A DNA stretch of 64,000 nt from Lepus europaeus (lineage: Eukaryota; Chordata; Mammalia; Lagomorpha; Leporidae). The notes beneath the pieces are model-generated. The model searched no databases and had not been told where the DNA came from. It was given only the letters and a program-made list of their open reading frames with translations. A program made the translations under genes and the position numbers. The stretch spans positions 37,249,885 through 37,313,884 of the forward strand of contig NC_084844.1 in assembly GCF_033115175.1 (NCBI RefSeq). Reading direction: 5' to 3'. Shown here piece after piece: positions 32,600-42,159 of this stretch (position 1 is the stretch's first letter; the number at the start of each line of letters is the position of its first letter).

Positions 32600-32770
32600 C
32601 CATCTGACACACACTTCCACTTAACATTTTGTTAGCGACTCTATAAACGCGCTCTCCCTGACCTTCAATCCCTGGCTAATTGCTGGTTTCATGTACAAGA
32701 CTAGCTTAATTTTACGTGATAATTACCTGAGAGTGGCGATACATATGGCATTGCATGTTCGAAATGTCAG
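32600..32770. promoter_or_regulatory. Candidate conserved non-coding element
   Basis: AT-rich unique DNA with CTGGCTAATTGCTGG (TAATTG about 32677), CTAGCTTAATTTTACGTG, GATAATTACC (about 32718) and the palindromic ACATATGGCATTGCATG. No repeat match and no frame. An enhancer role is inference. Confidence 0.45.
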
Positions 32771-33334
32771 GCCTGGAAACTACCAAGTGGTCACAGTCAG
32801 GGGCAAAGAGAGGAGGCAGCCAGGGCCACGAGCAGGGACGGAAAACTCCCAGGGTAAAGCAGCACCTGCGTCTGCATCGCAGGGAAACCCAGACCAGGTG
32901 GAAAGCCCGGCTCCTTTCAACAGATACACCCTCTGACCCCACCGGATGGCAGGCAGTGTTAGGGACCCACGCTGGCTTCAAGCCCCTCCCACGCAGACAG
33001 GTCGGACCAGGGAGAGTGCATGCTTGGGTCATCACAGTTATTTATGGGTGCTGACACCGGACCCTGGAATGCTAAGTGGCCTGCAGTCCCTCTGCCCCCG
33101 TGCTGTTCAGTAAATAATTGGCCACTCTGAGTGTTCAGAACAGCTAAGCCGGGGCCACAGCCGTGGAGAAGCCAAGTAGTCCTTGTCTTCTGGGAGCTTC
33201 CAGTTGAGGAAGGAGGACTTTGGCCCGGGAGTGTAACAAGAGAGATGAGAGTAGTAAAAGGCACTGGGAACAGGGAGCAGGTGCACGGACCGTGCAGGGC
33301 TCAGAAAAGACTTCCCCTAGAAGGTGCCACTTCA

Positions 33335-33625
33335 GGGGCAGACACTGCTTAGGATGCCAGCATCCCAAATCGGAGTGCCTGGGTTCGAGTCCCGGCTCTG
33401 CTCCCAATCCCAGCTTCCTGCTAATGTGTGTGCACTCTGCGGGCAGCAGGTGACAGCTCAAGTACTTGGGTCCCTGCCACCCATGTGGGAGACCTGGATG
33501 GAATTCCCAGATCCTGACTTCAACCTGGCCCCACCCCAGCTGTCTGGGGGCTTTGGGGAAGGAATTGGCAGATTGGACACCCCCGCCACCCGCTCCACCT
33601 TTAAACTGCATTTCATAAATAAGCC
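33335..33625 (+). mobile_element. C-repeat SINE, degenerate ends
   Basis: ATCCCAAATCGGAGTGCCTGGGTTCGAGTC, CACCCATGTGGGAGACCTGG and GGGGGCTTTGGGGAAGGAATT are C-repeat blocks. The head and the CT stretch are largely lost. Confidence 0.85.
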
Positions 33626-33944
33626 AGACAGGAAAAGATGAACCTGCTTTTGTTAAGGCTGCGCTTGTGTGAGCTAAAGTAGTCACTCATAGAGCCAGAA
33701 AGGAGAATGGTGTTGGGAAGGGGCTGGTGGACGGAGGAATGGGAGCTACTGCCTGGGGGATGCGGGGTTTCAGCTGGGGGTGACAAGAAGGGTCTAGGAA
33801 TGGGGAGTAGTGCACAATAGTCTTGGTATCCTTAAGGCCACTGGTCTGCACACTTCAAAATGGTGAGCATGCTCAATTTTCTGTTAGGTATATTTTACTA
33901 CAAGTTTTCAAAAAGCATCAGTTTAGTTGCCATCTGAAAGATGG

Positions 33945-34240
33945 GCAGGGTACAGCTCATTCATTCATTCAGCGCACAGTAGGTGAGCAGTACCGGGAGC
34001 ACCCAGGGTTGGGAGACTTCCCGTCTCCTGTGTCCTGGGTGGGATAGATGGGGCAGGGCCCCCACCCCCCAGGGCTCCAGCCCAGTAGGCAGGAGCAGCA
34101 CACCCCTCTGGCACACAGCAGGTGAGTCCGCAGAGCGGAAACCAAGAAACTCAGTGGAAACCCAGACAGGAAGGCAGGCAGGATATCAATGAAGGCTGGG
34201 GATGAATGCTTTGTGGATAAGAGGCCGGGCCACGGTCCGG
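33945..34240 (-). mobile_element. L2 LINE 3' fragment
   Basis: Starts with the L2 terminal repeat in reverse (CATTCATTCATTCAGCGCAC), then AGTAGGTGAGCAGTACCGGG, and further L2-like phrases to about 34240 (GGATGAATGCTTTGTGG). Confidence 0.6.
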
Positions 34241-34654
34241 AGCGGGGAGCCGCACTTGTCAGGCTGAGATGGGTGCGGCAGGCCACCAGCAGCTGTCTCG
34301 GTCCCCAAGGAGCGGTTCCCCATAGGAAGGGAACGCCCATCGCCCCCACAGCGTGTTCAGTGCCTACCACGGTGCTGGGCAGGAAGATGAACGAGAGCCG
34401 AGTGGTGTCTGTGTGCATCTACACCGCAGGTCGCCGGCCATGCAGAAGGCCAGCTCAGTCTCATTCTTCTCATCACGCCAGGGCACAGGGCAGGGCAGGC
34501 AGAGAAGGAGGAAGGGTGCCCCTGTCCCCGGGAGTGCCTTTCCGAGGGAGGCGCACGGGTCACAGCCTAGAGCGGCACAACTCGCAGTGCAAGGCGGCTT
34601 CTGAAATCCCCCTTTAGCCTCCTCACCCGTGGAATTGTGGACTCCTGAGCTGTG

Positions 34655-34730
34655 TTGGAGTAAATTACTTGCTTAATGAGATTTCAATTAACAAAAACAA
34701 ATTAAAATCACTTTGGTAATTAAGCTGCTG
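34655..34730. promoter_or_regulatory. Homeodomain-core cluster, candidate enhancer
   Basis: Five ATTA/TAAT cores lie in about 65 bp: GTAAATTACTTG, GCTTAATGAG, TCAATTAACAA, AAATTAAAATC and GGTAATTAAGC. The patch is AT-rich with GC-rich DNA either side, and no repeat family explains it. LIM-homeodomain, POU or other homeodomain proteins bind such cores; occupancy here is untested. Confidence 0.45.
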
Positions 34731-34914
34731 TGAACCTCGCCAGCAGCTCTCCCTCAGACCTCAGATCTCCACGGGGAGGGAGCCGTGCGTGGGGCCCACT
34801 CGGACATAGCGGCAATGCTCCTGAGGCCTAGGAGGGGCAAGGAGGCCCCAGCGTGCGGGAGCTGCTGCTCCCCGCAGTCCAAGAGGGCTGGTGCGGGGTG
34901 GGGGATGGTGGTGG

Positions 34915-35080
34915 GCAGGACAGACTCAAATTCGAATCGCAGCCCTGACACTTAGTGGCTGCGTGAGCTAGGGCACGTCAGTTAACCTGTCTGAGCCTCA
35001 GTTTTCTCGTCTGTGAAATGGGGATGATAACAATAGTATCTAAATCGCTGGGTTTGGGGACGAAAAGGTGAATGCACGAG
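34915..35080 (+). mobile_element. MIR SINE
   Basis: Near-consensus: ACTCAAATTCGAATCGCAGC, GTGAGCTAGGGCACGTCAGTTAACCTGTCTGAGCC, TCGTCTGTGAAATGGGGATGATAACAATAGTA. Confidence 0.9.
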
Positions 35081-35700
35081 ATGCCTTTAGCAGAGGGCTC
35101 TTTACTGGCTTCCCCAGGGAGGGCTCTCGGGAGGTGTTTGCAGCCTTGCAAGGTGCCTTGTGCTAAACCTCAAGTCTCTGCAGGGCAGCCTGTTTGTCCC
35201 AGTAGGGGAAAGCGGCTCTACTGCGGCATTTCCCCCACAGGGACCATTTCTCCGGGTCCGTCCCGTCTCTTCCCGTCAGAACCAGTGGCTCAGACCTGGG
35301 AGCTATGACGCTTTCTCTTCTCAGGCAACCGGAGAACAGGCGTCCCTGCCCTGGCTTCCACAACCACCCGCTTTCTCCCGCACGGGAAGGCTGGAGAGGT
35401 AAGTAATGTCCGTCCCACTGGCCCCATCCCACCAACGAGAAAATTCACACAACGACTTGCCCGGTGGCCAGAGGGGAAGAGCAGTGTCGGGGCCGCCAGG
35501 AAGAGCCCACCTTCTCACCCTTTGTGGAAGGAACAGCAAAGGAGTGCGAACTCTCTGGAGGGTGGGCCACGCACAGAAGGCTCCGGGTGGGCCTTCCCTC
35601 GCCCCAGCAACTCTCCTAGGAGTTGCTCCTCAGGAAACCATCCGGGCTGTGTGCAAAGCTTCAGGCGCAGGAATGCCTGTGCATCCCAGCATTACTTTGG
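35081..35700. other. Intergenic DNA, no gene seen
   Basis: No gene or recognised repeat. Confidence 0.45.
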
Positions 35701-35710
35701 TTTTCTTTGT

Positions 35711-36036
35711 TTAAAGATTCATTTATTTACTTTGAAAGTCAGAGTTACAGAGAAAAAGAGAGAGAGAGAGAAAGAGAGGGAGACAGAGTGATCTTCCATT
35801 CCCTGGTTCACTCTCCAGATGGCTACAATGGCCAGGGCTGGGCCAGCCAGGAGCTTCTTCCAGGTCTCCCACATAGGTGGCAGGGGCCCAAGCACTTGGG
35901 CCAACCTCCACTGCTTTTCCCAGGCCATAGCAGGGAGCTGGATCGGAAGTGGAGCAGCTGGGGCCTGAACCTGTGCCCATATGGGATGCCACAGTAGCAG
36001 GCGGTGGCTTTACTCATTACGCCTCAACTCCAGTTC
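35711..36036 (-). mobile_element. C-repeat SINE
   Basis: Tail AAAGATTCATTTATTTACTTTGAAAGTCAGAG, GAGAGA tract, GGTTCACTCTCCAGATGGC, AGGAGCTTCTTCCAGGTCTCC, and head end GGTGGCTTTACTCATTACGCC. Confidence 0.93.
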
Positions 36037-36069
36037 CAAGTAATAACTTTTAAGTGCTATGAGCTTACA

Positions 36070-36089
36070 AAAAAAAAAAAAAAAAAAAA
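36070..36089. repeat. Poly(A) run of 20
   Basis: An isolated A run between two SINEs. It is not the tail of either, because both neighbours are in the minus orientation. Confidence 0.8.
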
Positions 36090-36152
36090 GCCAACTGTGC
36101 AATCATTTCAAGTCCTTTTATAAATATTTTGTCTTGTGATTTTTAAAATTTT

Positions 36153-36476
36153 TTAAAAGATTTTATTTATTTTATTTGAGAGTTAAGGTTACAGACACTG
36201 AGAGAGACAGAGAGAAAGGTCTTCCTTCCATTGGTTCACTCCCCAAATGGCTGCAACAGCTGGAGCTGCACCAATCCGAAGCCAGGAGCCAGGCGCTTCT
36301 TCCTGGTTTCCCACATGGGTGCAGGGGCCCAAGGACTTGGGCCATCTTCCACTGCCTTCCCAGGCCATAGCAGAGAGCTATACTGGAAGAGGAGCAGCCA
36401 AGACTGGAATCGGCGCCTACATGGGATGCTGGTGCCGCAGGCGGAGAATTAGCCTATTGTGCTACGGCGCCAGCCC
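36153..36476 (-). mobile_element. C-repeat SINE, full length
   Basis: Complete reverse copy with an 8-bp flanking duplication CTTGTGAT (36133-36140 and 36477-36484). The head end reads TAGCCTATTGTGCTACGGCGCCAGCC, intermediate between the older and younger subfamilies. Confidence 0.93.
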
Positions 36477-36485
36477 CTTGTGATG

Positions 36486-36614
36486 ATTTTTTTTTTTTTT
36501 CTTTTTTTTGACAGGAGCAACCGGGATAGAATCCGGCGCCCCAACTGGGACTAGAACCCGGTGTGCCGGCGCCCCAAGGTGGAGGATTAGCCTGTTAAGC
36601 TACAGCGCCGGCCT
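36486..36614 (-). mobile_element. Young C-repeat SINE, internally deleted
   Basis: A T-rich tail and TTGACAG run straight into GGAGCAACCGGGATAGAATC. The central about 200 bp of the element are therefore missing, while the tRNA-related head, ending GCTACAGCGCCGGCC, is intact. Confidence 0.9.
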
Positions 36615-36749
36615 TTTTTTTTTTTTTTTTTTTTTTTAAGAGGTAGATAGAGTCTGGCGCCCTGGCTCACTAGGCTAATCCTCCGCCTGCAGCGCCGGCA
36701 CACCAGGTTCTAGTCCCGGTTGGGGTGCCGGATTCTGTCCTGGTTGCTC
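36515..36749. repeat. Large inverted repeat from head-to-head SINEs
   Basis: The head of the minus-strand SINE (36515-36590) and the head of the plus-strand SINE (36675-36749) are reverse complements over about 75 bp at roughly 85-90% identity by eye. The loop is about 85 bp and includes a T23 run. Confidence 0.85.
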
Positions 36750-36931
36750 CTCTTCCAGGCCAGCTCTCTGCTGAGGCCTGGGAAGGCAGTGGAGGATGGC
36801 CCAAGTGCTTGGGACCTGCACCCACATGGGAGACCAGGAGGAAGCACCTCCAGCCGTAGCAGCCATTTGGAATAAAGATCTTTCTCTCTGTCTCTCTCTT
36901 TCTCTCTCTCACTGTCTAACTCTGCCTGTCC

Positions 36932-36966
<35 letters not shown>

Positions 36967-37236
36967 GAGGTAGATAAGTAGATAGACAGGAAGAGAGAGA
37001 ATATTCCCCCATGTTGGTTCTCTCCCCAAATACCTGCAACAGCCAGTACTGGGCCAGGACAAAATCAGGAGTCAAAAACTCAATCCAGGTCTCCCACATG
37101 AGTGGGAGGGATCCAACTATTTGAGCCATCACCACTGCCTCCCAGGAAGCTGGAGTCAGAAACCTGAGCAGGGAACCCAACCCGGCTACTCCCAATGCCA
37201 GATGCAAGTGTCTTACCTGCTAGGCCAAGTACCCAT
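36615..37236 (-). mobile_element. Old C-repeat SINE, host of nested insertions
   Basis: Two pieces, 36615-36649 (T tail and AAGAGGTAGATA) and 36965-37236 (AAGAGGTAGATAAGTAG through TTGAGCCATCACCACTGCC to CTGCTAGGCCAAGTACCC), were one element before a younger SINE split it. Confidence 0.8.
36650..36964 (+). mobile_element. Young C-repeat SINE nested in older SINE
   Basis: Head TGGCTCACTAGGCTAATCCTCC, blocks to GTAGCAGCCATTTGGAATAA, tail CTGCCTGTCC plus an AAAAG-rich end. The 12-bp duplication AAGAGGTAGATA lies at 36638-36649 and 36965-36976. Confidence 0.96.
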
Positions 37237-37467
37237 CCCTGTAACATTTAACACTAGTTTTAATTTTTGACGCACTGTTGCTACTTTCATTCAAACAGCA
37301 ACTTTAAAATCTATTATTCAACATTCACAAAATCAAATAAATATATAATAAATTTAAAGAAGAATTTAAAAGTTTTTTTTTAAGTTTGTAGCACTTACAT
37401 TTTTAAAGTTTTTAAAGCAAACACTAAACCTGTTGGGATATACATATATATGTGTGTTCTACATACG
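37237..37467. other. AT-rich unique stretch
   Basis: About 230 bp of AT-rich DNA (TCAAATAAATATATAATAAA, TACATATATATGTG) with no gene, repeat or clear element. Confidence 0.35.
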
Positions 37468-37479
37468 AAATAAATATTT

Positions 37480-37783
37480 GGGGTTGGTGCTGTGGAGTAG
37501 TGGGTAAAGCCTCTGCCTGCAATGTTGGCATCCCATATGGGTGCCAGTGTGTGTCCCAGCTGCTCCACTTCCAATCCAGTTCCCTGCTAATGTACCTGGG
37601 GAAAGCAGCAGAAGATGACCCAAATGCTTGGGTCCCTGCGGCCCACATGGGAGACCTGATGAAGCTCCTGGCTCCTCACTTCGGCCTGGCCCAGAGCTGG
37701 CCATTGTAGCCATCTGGGGAGTGAACCAGCAGTTGCAAGATCCCTCTCTCTAGAACTCTTTCAAAATAAATAAATAAATATTT
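37480..37783 (+). mobile_element. C-repeat SINE
   Basis: GGGTTGGTGCTGTGGAGTAG head, full internal blocks, tail TTTCAAAATAAATAAATAAA. AAATAAATATTT is present on both sides (37468-37479, 37772-37783), though it overlaps the simple tail. Confidence 0.95.
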
Positions 37784-37830
37784 AAAACAAAACAAAACAA
37801 ATATTTTATTTATATGTAAAGATATATACA

Positions 37831-38290
37831 TATAAAGCTTTTTCAAAAAGTTCATGGAAAATTGAGATGATTATTTTGGCACAAAAATTTTTAAATCCAT
37901 GCATAATTTTTCATTATAGGCTTTTTTCCCCCTAAAGATTTATTAATCAGAGAGGCAGAGTTACAGAGAGAGAGGCAGAGAGAGAGAAAAGTCTTCGATC
38001 CACTGGCTCACTCCCAGTTGGCTACAACAGCCAAAACTGGGCCAATCTGAAGCCAGGAGCCTGAACGGAGTTTCTTCCAAGTCTCCCACGTGGGTGCAGG
38101 GGCCCAAGCACTTGGGCCATCCTTCACTGCTTTCCCAAGCTATTAGCAGGGAGCTGGATCGGAAGTGGAGCAGACGGGACTCAAACTAGTGCCTATGGGA
38201 TGCCAGCACTGCAGGTGGAGGCGTAAGCTACTACGCCACAGCGCCCGCCCCTGTGATAGGCATTTTCCATGAGCCTTCTGGCAACCCCTA
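37831..38290 (+). mobile_element. MITE-like element, copy B, split by a SINE
   Basis: The left end TTCAAAAAGTTCATGGAAAA (from 37842) and right end TTTTCCATGAGCCTTCTGG (about 38266) are inverted repeats, and both outer ends run into TATA, as expected for a TA-targeting Tc1/mariner-type element. The inside reads TTATTTTGGCACAAAAATTT and AAATCCATGCATAATTTTTC. A reverse SINE occupies 37927-38251, so the original element was about 130 bp. Confidence 0.65.
37927..38251 (-). mobile_element. C-repeat SINE inside a MITE
   Basis: Full reverse copy from CCTAAAGATTTATTAATCAG to the head end AAGCTACTACGCCACAGCGCC. The words TATAGGC and GATAGGC at its borders may be a decayed target duplication. Confidence 0.93.
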
Positions 38291-38369
38291 TACACCACAT
38301 GCATTACCACATACCAACATACCAAACGCTTCTCTTGGTGGTGGCAGAGGCTACAGATGGTTTTCACTA

Positions 38370-38470
38370 TTCACACAACACAGCGTTTGAGCGCCCATGA
38401 AGTGCCACAGTGAGCAAGACAGAACTGGCATCCTGCTGGCGGACACGACCTCAGCCTTGACACAGCGAGG
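38370..38470 (-). mobile_element. Possible L2 fragment
   Basis: AGCGTTTGAGCGCCCATGAAGTGCCACAGTGAGCAAGACAGAACTGGC loosely follows reverse L2 (GTGAACAAGACAGA... phrase). Confidence 0.4.
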
Positions 38471-39180
38471 AGACTGTTCCAGGAAAGGAAAGCCGGCACA
38501 CACGCTCGCTCGCACAGAAGGAAGGCTGAAGCCAACATCTATTTCTTTTGTACAACAGAACAATTTCTGTATATGTAAATGAACCCCCGGGGCCCCACAG
38601 TTAGCGGCAAAAGGGAAAGCAAATCTCAAAGCATCCTGGCTCCCTGGCAATGATGCTTCTCTTGAGCTGACACCCACCTCCTAGGAGCAGGATCCCAATC
38701 TCAGGTCAAATAACATCGGAAAACATGCAAGAGATGTCTGAGGGCTGGAGTGGTCCTAGCATCCAGGCACTTTGTGTCTGCCGGAGGAGGTACCCCACTC
38801 ACACTTCTTATCAGATGGAGGAGGTTCTGTGTATACAGGCACACACCATGCCAGACGGGGCCAAGGCGGACGCTGCTCTCTCTCAAGGGCCCTGTGACCT
38901 CCGTAGGGTTCCCAGGACCCTGGCTTTGCTGCCGCCCAGGAGGCAGACCAGGGAGAACACCTCGGCAGCCCAGCCCAAGGCTCTCTGCATCTGCTCCCCC
39001 TTACTCCCTGAGAAGTACTCATCCTGCAGGAGCGGGCCGGCGGGGGGGGGGGGGGAGGGATGGGGGGCTGAGATCACTGCTCTTCTGCTACTGTCCTGTA
39101 CCCCATGAGCCCCCCTCCCCGCCCCACACTTCATGTTTCCTATTTTTGCTGACTTCAGACAAATGAGGGAGGACGATACA
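38471..39180. other. Intergenic DNA with a G-run
   Basis: No gene is supported. There is a G-rich run GGGCCGGCGGGGGGGGGGGG near 39035-39056. Confidence 0.45.
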
Positions 39181-39204
39181 GAGTTGTACTTTCCAAGTAG
39201 CTGG

Positions 39205-39350
39205 CAACCCTTAATCAATGTTAATTGGCTCTAATTAGCATATGTTAATTAATGATATTTACTACAAATTAAAGGTATGAGTGCTCCCAGAGGGTTTCCT
39301 GTTCATCCAATTAGTGCCAATTAGTTGCAATTAACACGTGTAAATGAGAT
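39205..39350. promoter_or_regulatory. Dense homeodomain-core cluster, strong enhancer candidate
   Basis: About eight ATTA/TAAT cores in 125 bp: CTTAATCAATG, GTTAATTGGC, CTAATTAGC (about 39232), GTTAATTAATGAT (about 39245), CAAATTAAAG, CCAATTAGTG, CCAATTAGTTG and GCAATTAACAC. A forkhead-type ATATTTAC lies at about 39255, and GTTAATTAATGAT resembles an HNF1 site with one good half (10 of 13). No repeat family explains the block. TAATTA is the type of core bound by LIM-homeodomain proteins, so feedback from LHX1 itself is possible. Motifs are seen; function and conservation are inference. Confidence 0.5.
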
Positions 39351-39634
39351 TCCATTGAACCCAAAACAAACAGCACAGAATCTTTCAGATTCCCTCTTGC
39401 ACCTTTGCAGTCAGCCAGGGTTGCTGGGGGGAGGAGAGTGGGGGAGGAGGGAGTGGGAGGAGAGAGAGAGAAAAAGACCCTGGGCTGGCTTCTCAGCCCA
39501 AGAAGCTCACTCTCCCGCCCAGGGAGCAACAGAAGGAAGAGCCCAGCCGGCAGAGTCAGCCCCTGGGCATGCCTGGCTGCCCATGGCTGCCAGGAGGACG
39601 CTGGGCATCTCTGGAGGTGCCAGGGTTTAACCCA

Positions 39635-39695
39635 GTGCATGCAACATAGTAGGTGCTCAATAAAAAGTGGCTGAGTTAAAGGTTGGTTCCTTTGC
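39635..39695 (+). mobile_element. MIR/L2 3' fragment
   Basis: ATAGTAGGTGCTCAATAAAAAGTGGCTGAG matches the shared MIR/L2 end phrase (AGTAGGTGCTCAATAAATGTT). Confidence 0.65.
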
Positions 39696-39739
39696 ATGAA
39701 TGTCCAATCTCTTTAAATGCAGAGGCTAAAGGGGGGGCA

Positions 39740-40057
39740 GAGGGGTGGGCATTGTGTCACAAAGGGTTAAGCCACTACTTTGGATACCCACATGGCATAT
39801 CAGAGTGCCTGGGATGGAGTTCCTCCTCTGCTTCCAATCCAGCTTCCTGCTGATGTGCACCCTGGAGGTGGCAGGTGATGGCCCAAGTAGTCTGGTCCCT
39901 GCCACTCGTGGAAGATGGGGATTGAGGTCCCAGCCCTGCCCTGGCTGTGGCAGACGTTTGGGGGAGTGAACCAGCACTGGGCGATCTCTGTTTCTGTCTG
40001 TCTGCTTTTCCACACAACCTGAAAAAAAAAAAAAAAAACTTAAAAAAAAAAAAAAAG
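39740..40057 (+). mobile_element. C-repeat SINE
   Basis: GGTGGGCATTGTGTCACAAAGGG head, CATATCAGAGTGCCTGGGATG, GTTTGGGGGAGTGAACCAGC, and a long interrupted A tail. Confidence 0.88.
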
Positions 40058-40570
40058 GATGTATTGATTAGGAAAACATGCAGTGTTCTTGCTCCATAAG
40101 GCCTTCCCAAGGGGGTCGACCAAGGAGCAAGACAGGATTTGCCTCTGAAACATAATTTTAATAGACTCTGTATATGTCTACGGAGATTCTACTTGACTGC
40201 TAATATCGCCTTTCCCTGACTTTAGTTCTCTTTCACCCAACTCCTGTCTTTGAGCAAACCTCTGCCGTGGTGATGCCCAGCCAGACGGGGCCAGCATGAA
40301 TGATCTAACCACACCCTAAAGTCTCCAATGCCCAGAACCTTCTCCAAAACAGTGAGGTAAGGTGCTGTTCCCAAAACTTTATTCCTAACTCACTGTGGCT
40401 ACACACAGCTTTCCAGTCAAGTTGACACGTGTAATTTTGAAATACCTGAAATATTTATTGGTCATTGAATGGCAGGTGCTGAACACACATCATCGACGCA
40501 GGCCTGCCCTTAGGGGGGCTTCGCTGCGCTGATGTCAGCTCCCGCCCAGTTGGAGTTTACATGTATCTAG
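40058..40570. other. Intergenic DNA of unknown origin
   Basis: AT-richer unique DNA (TCTGTATATGTCTACGGAGA, GTAATTTTGAAATACCTGAA). The part near 40440-40485 resembles the ATTTATTGAGC...GTGCTG phrase of reverse MIR/L2. The rest is not recognised. Confidence 0.35.
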
Positions 40571-40574
40571 AGGG

Positions 40575-40698
40575 AGAGAGACTTGAGTTCAAATCTCAGT
40601 CCTGCCCCTCCACAGTTGTGTGTGAGGGTTAATCTCTCTAGGCCTGTAACATGGATAGAATGCTGCCCATCTTACAGTCGTGCTGTTGGGAGGACTTG
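40575..40698 (+). mobile_element. MIR SINE fragment
   Basis: TTGAGTTCAAATCTCAGTCCTGCC, GTTAATCTCTCTAGGCCTGT and GGATAGAATGCTGCCCATCT match forward MIR. Confidence 0.75.
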
Positions 40699-42155
40699 GC
40701 TCCTCCCCTTCCTAGGTGGGACAGACTCTGGAGTCCAGCCACAGGGAAGGAAGAAAGATGAAAGGCAACAGCTCAACCAGCCCACGAATCAAAGTCTGGC
40801 TCCGTCGTCCTCTCGGCTGGCAATCCCAGCTGGCCTCTCGAAGCCTGCGCACTGGTGTTAGAACCAGCCCAGCTGATTCTCATTGTTCTGGAAGTAGGGC
40901 AGGGAGGACAGGAAAGAAAAGGAAGGGCAAGTACTTCCTGGGTCACACAGGGCTGGCACCCAGACCTCTGGCTCCCGGCACGTCCTTCTTTACCCATGTG
41001 GACTTTCTGAGCGACGAGAGGCAGGGGTGGGGTCCGGAAAGGCTCCCTCCGGCTGGCCAGGAGCAGCATGGGCCGAGGCGGCCTTTGCACACCGAGGCTC
41101 CTGGGCTCCTTCTTCAGGTGGGAGGCCACAGCCCCTGCAGCTCTGTGACCCTCCCTCTTCATCCAGCACTGCTGCCCCTCGGGTGGGGGTTCCGCCCCTT
41201 CACACTGCCACAGCGTCCCCTTCCGTAAAGCAAAGGAGTCTGCTGTGATGGCTGCCTGTGGGACCCGCTGGCCCGGGACTGTGCGTGTCCACTGCCGAGT
41301 GCCGGCCCCACGCCTGCACTGCGCACCCTGACACTGAGCTGATGAGCGACCTCAGGCAGCCGCAGGTTCCCTGCTCCCGTGGGGATCCCTCCCGCCCTCT
41401 GACCTTTCCCACCCAGGCAATGGCATCCTCCACGCCCAACCTGATTTCCCCATGGTGACGAGCTGCTAGACTCGGCCCTCCAGAGGCCGGACTTCGGAAG
41501 CAGCTCTCTCTCCTTCAAATCTCAAGTTCACGTGGAGGCCGGCGAGAGGAACGGAGCTGACGGCAATGAGCACAAAGAGCTCGGCTGGGTTATCTTCAGC
41601 GCGGCGGCCTGCAACTGTGGAGTGAACGTCTACACTGGGGCCTCCCCTGCCACTACACCCCACCCCAGGGCCAGTGGCGGCCGGTTTGGGAGAGGGGTCC
41701 GGCAGCAACAAAATGAGCCCCCACTGAGGGGTGCCCCCCATGCGCAGGGCACAGCGCCGGGCCGTTGGCGTGCGTGAGTTCTATTTAGGACACGACCTCT
41801 GCTCTGTTTGCGTCTGCAGGTACTGTGGGCCTCTTGTGTGGGCCTGGCTAGCTCTGCGGTGCTCATCAGCGAAGCCTGGCCGTGGAAAGCAGAGCGAGCG
41901 GGCTGCCTCCCACCCGCCAATGCTGGCTCCTGCAGCCGGGGAAGAGGATGGATTCAGGCCGAGTGTAAGAAGCTAATGAAGCCAGGGATGCTGATGGGGT
42001 GAATTCTCAGCTCTCAAGGACAAGAACATTGCCCCCAAAGCAGCACCTCTGGGTGCCCCCGAAACTCTCGGATGAAGAGCAGTGTCCGCCTCTCATCCCA
42101 CTAATACCTCTTGAGAAGTGATCTCTCTCGAACGGCAAAGTTCCTGAGATGAGGC
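40699..42155. other. GC-rich intergenic DNA
   Basis: No gene is supported. Moderately CpG-rich at about 41500-41960. A short MIR-like patch (GCAGGGCACAGCGCCGGGCC) lies near 41746. Confidence 0.45.
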
Positions 42156-42159
42156 TTAT

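Noticed and set aside
40140..40440. Possible LTR fragment
   Set aside because: A few phrases looked LTR-like, but no TG...CA ends, polyadenylation context or duplicated target could be found.
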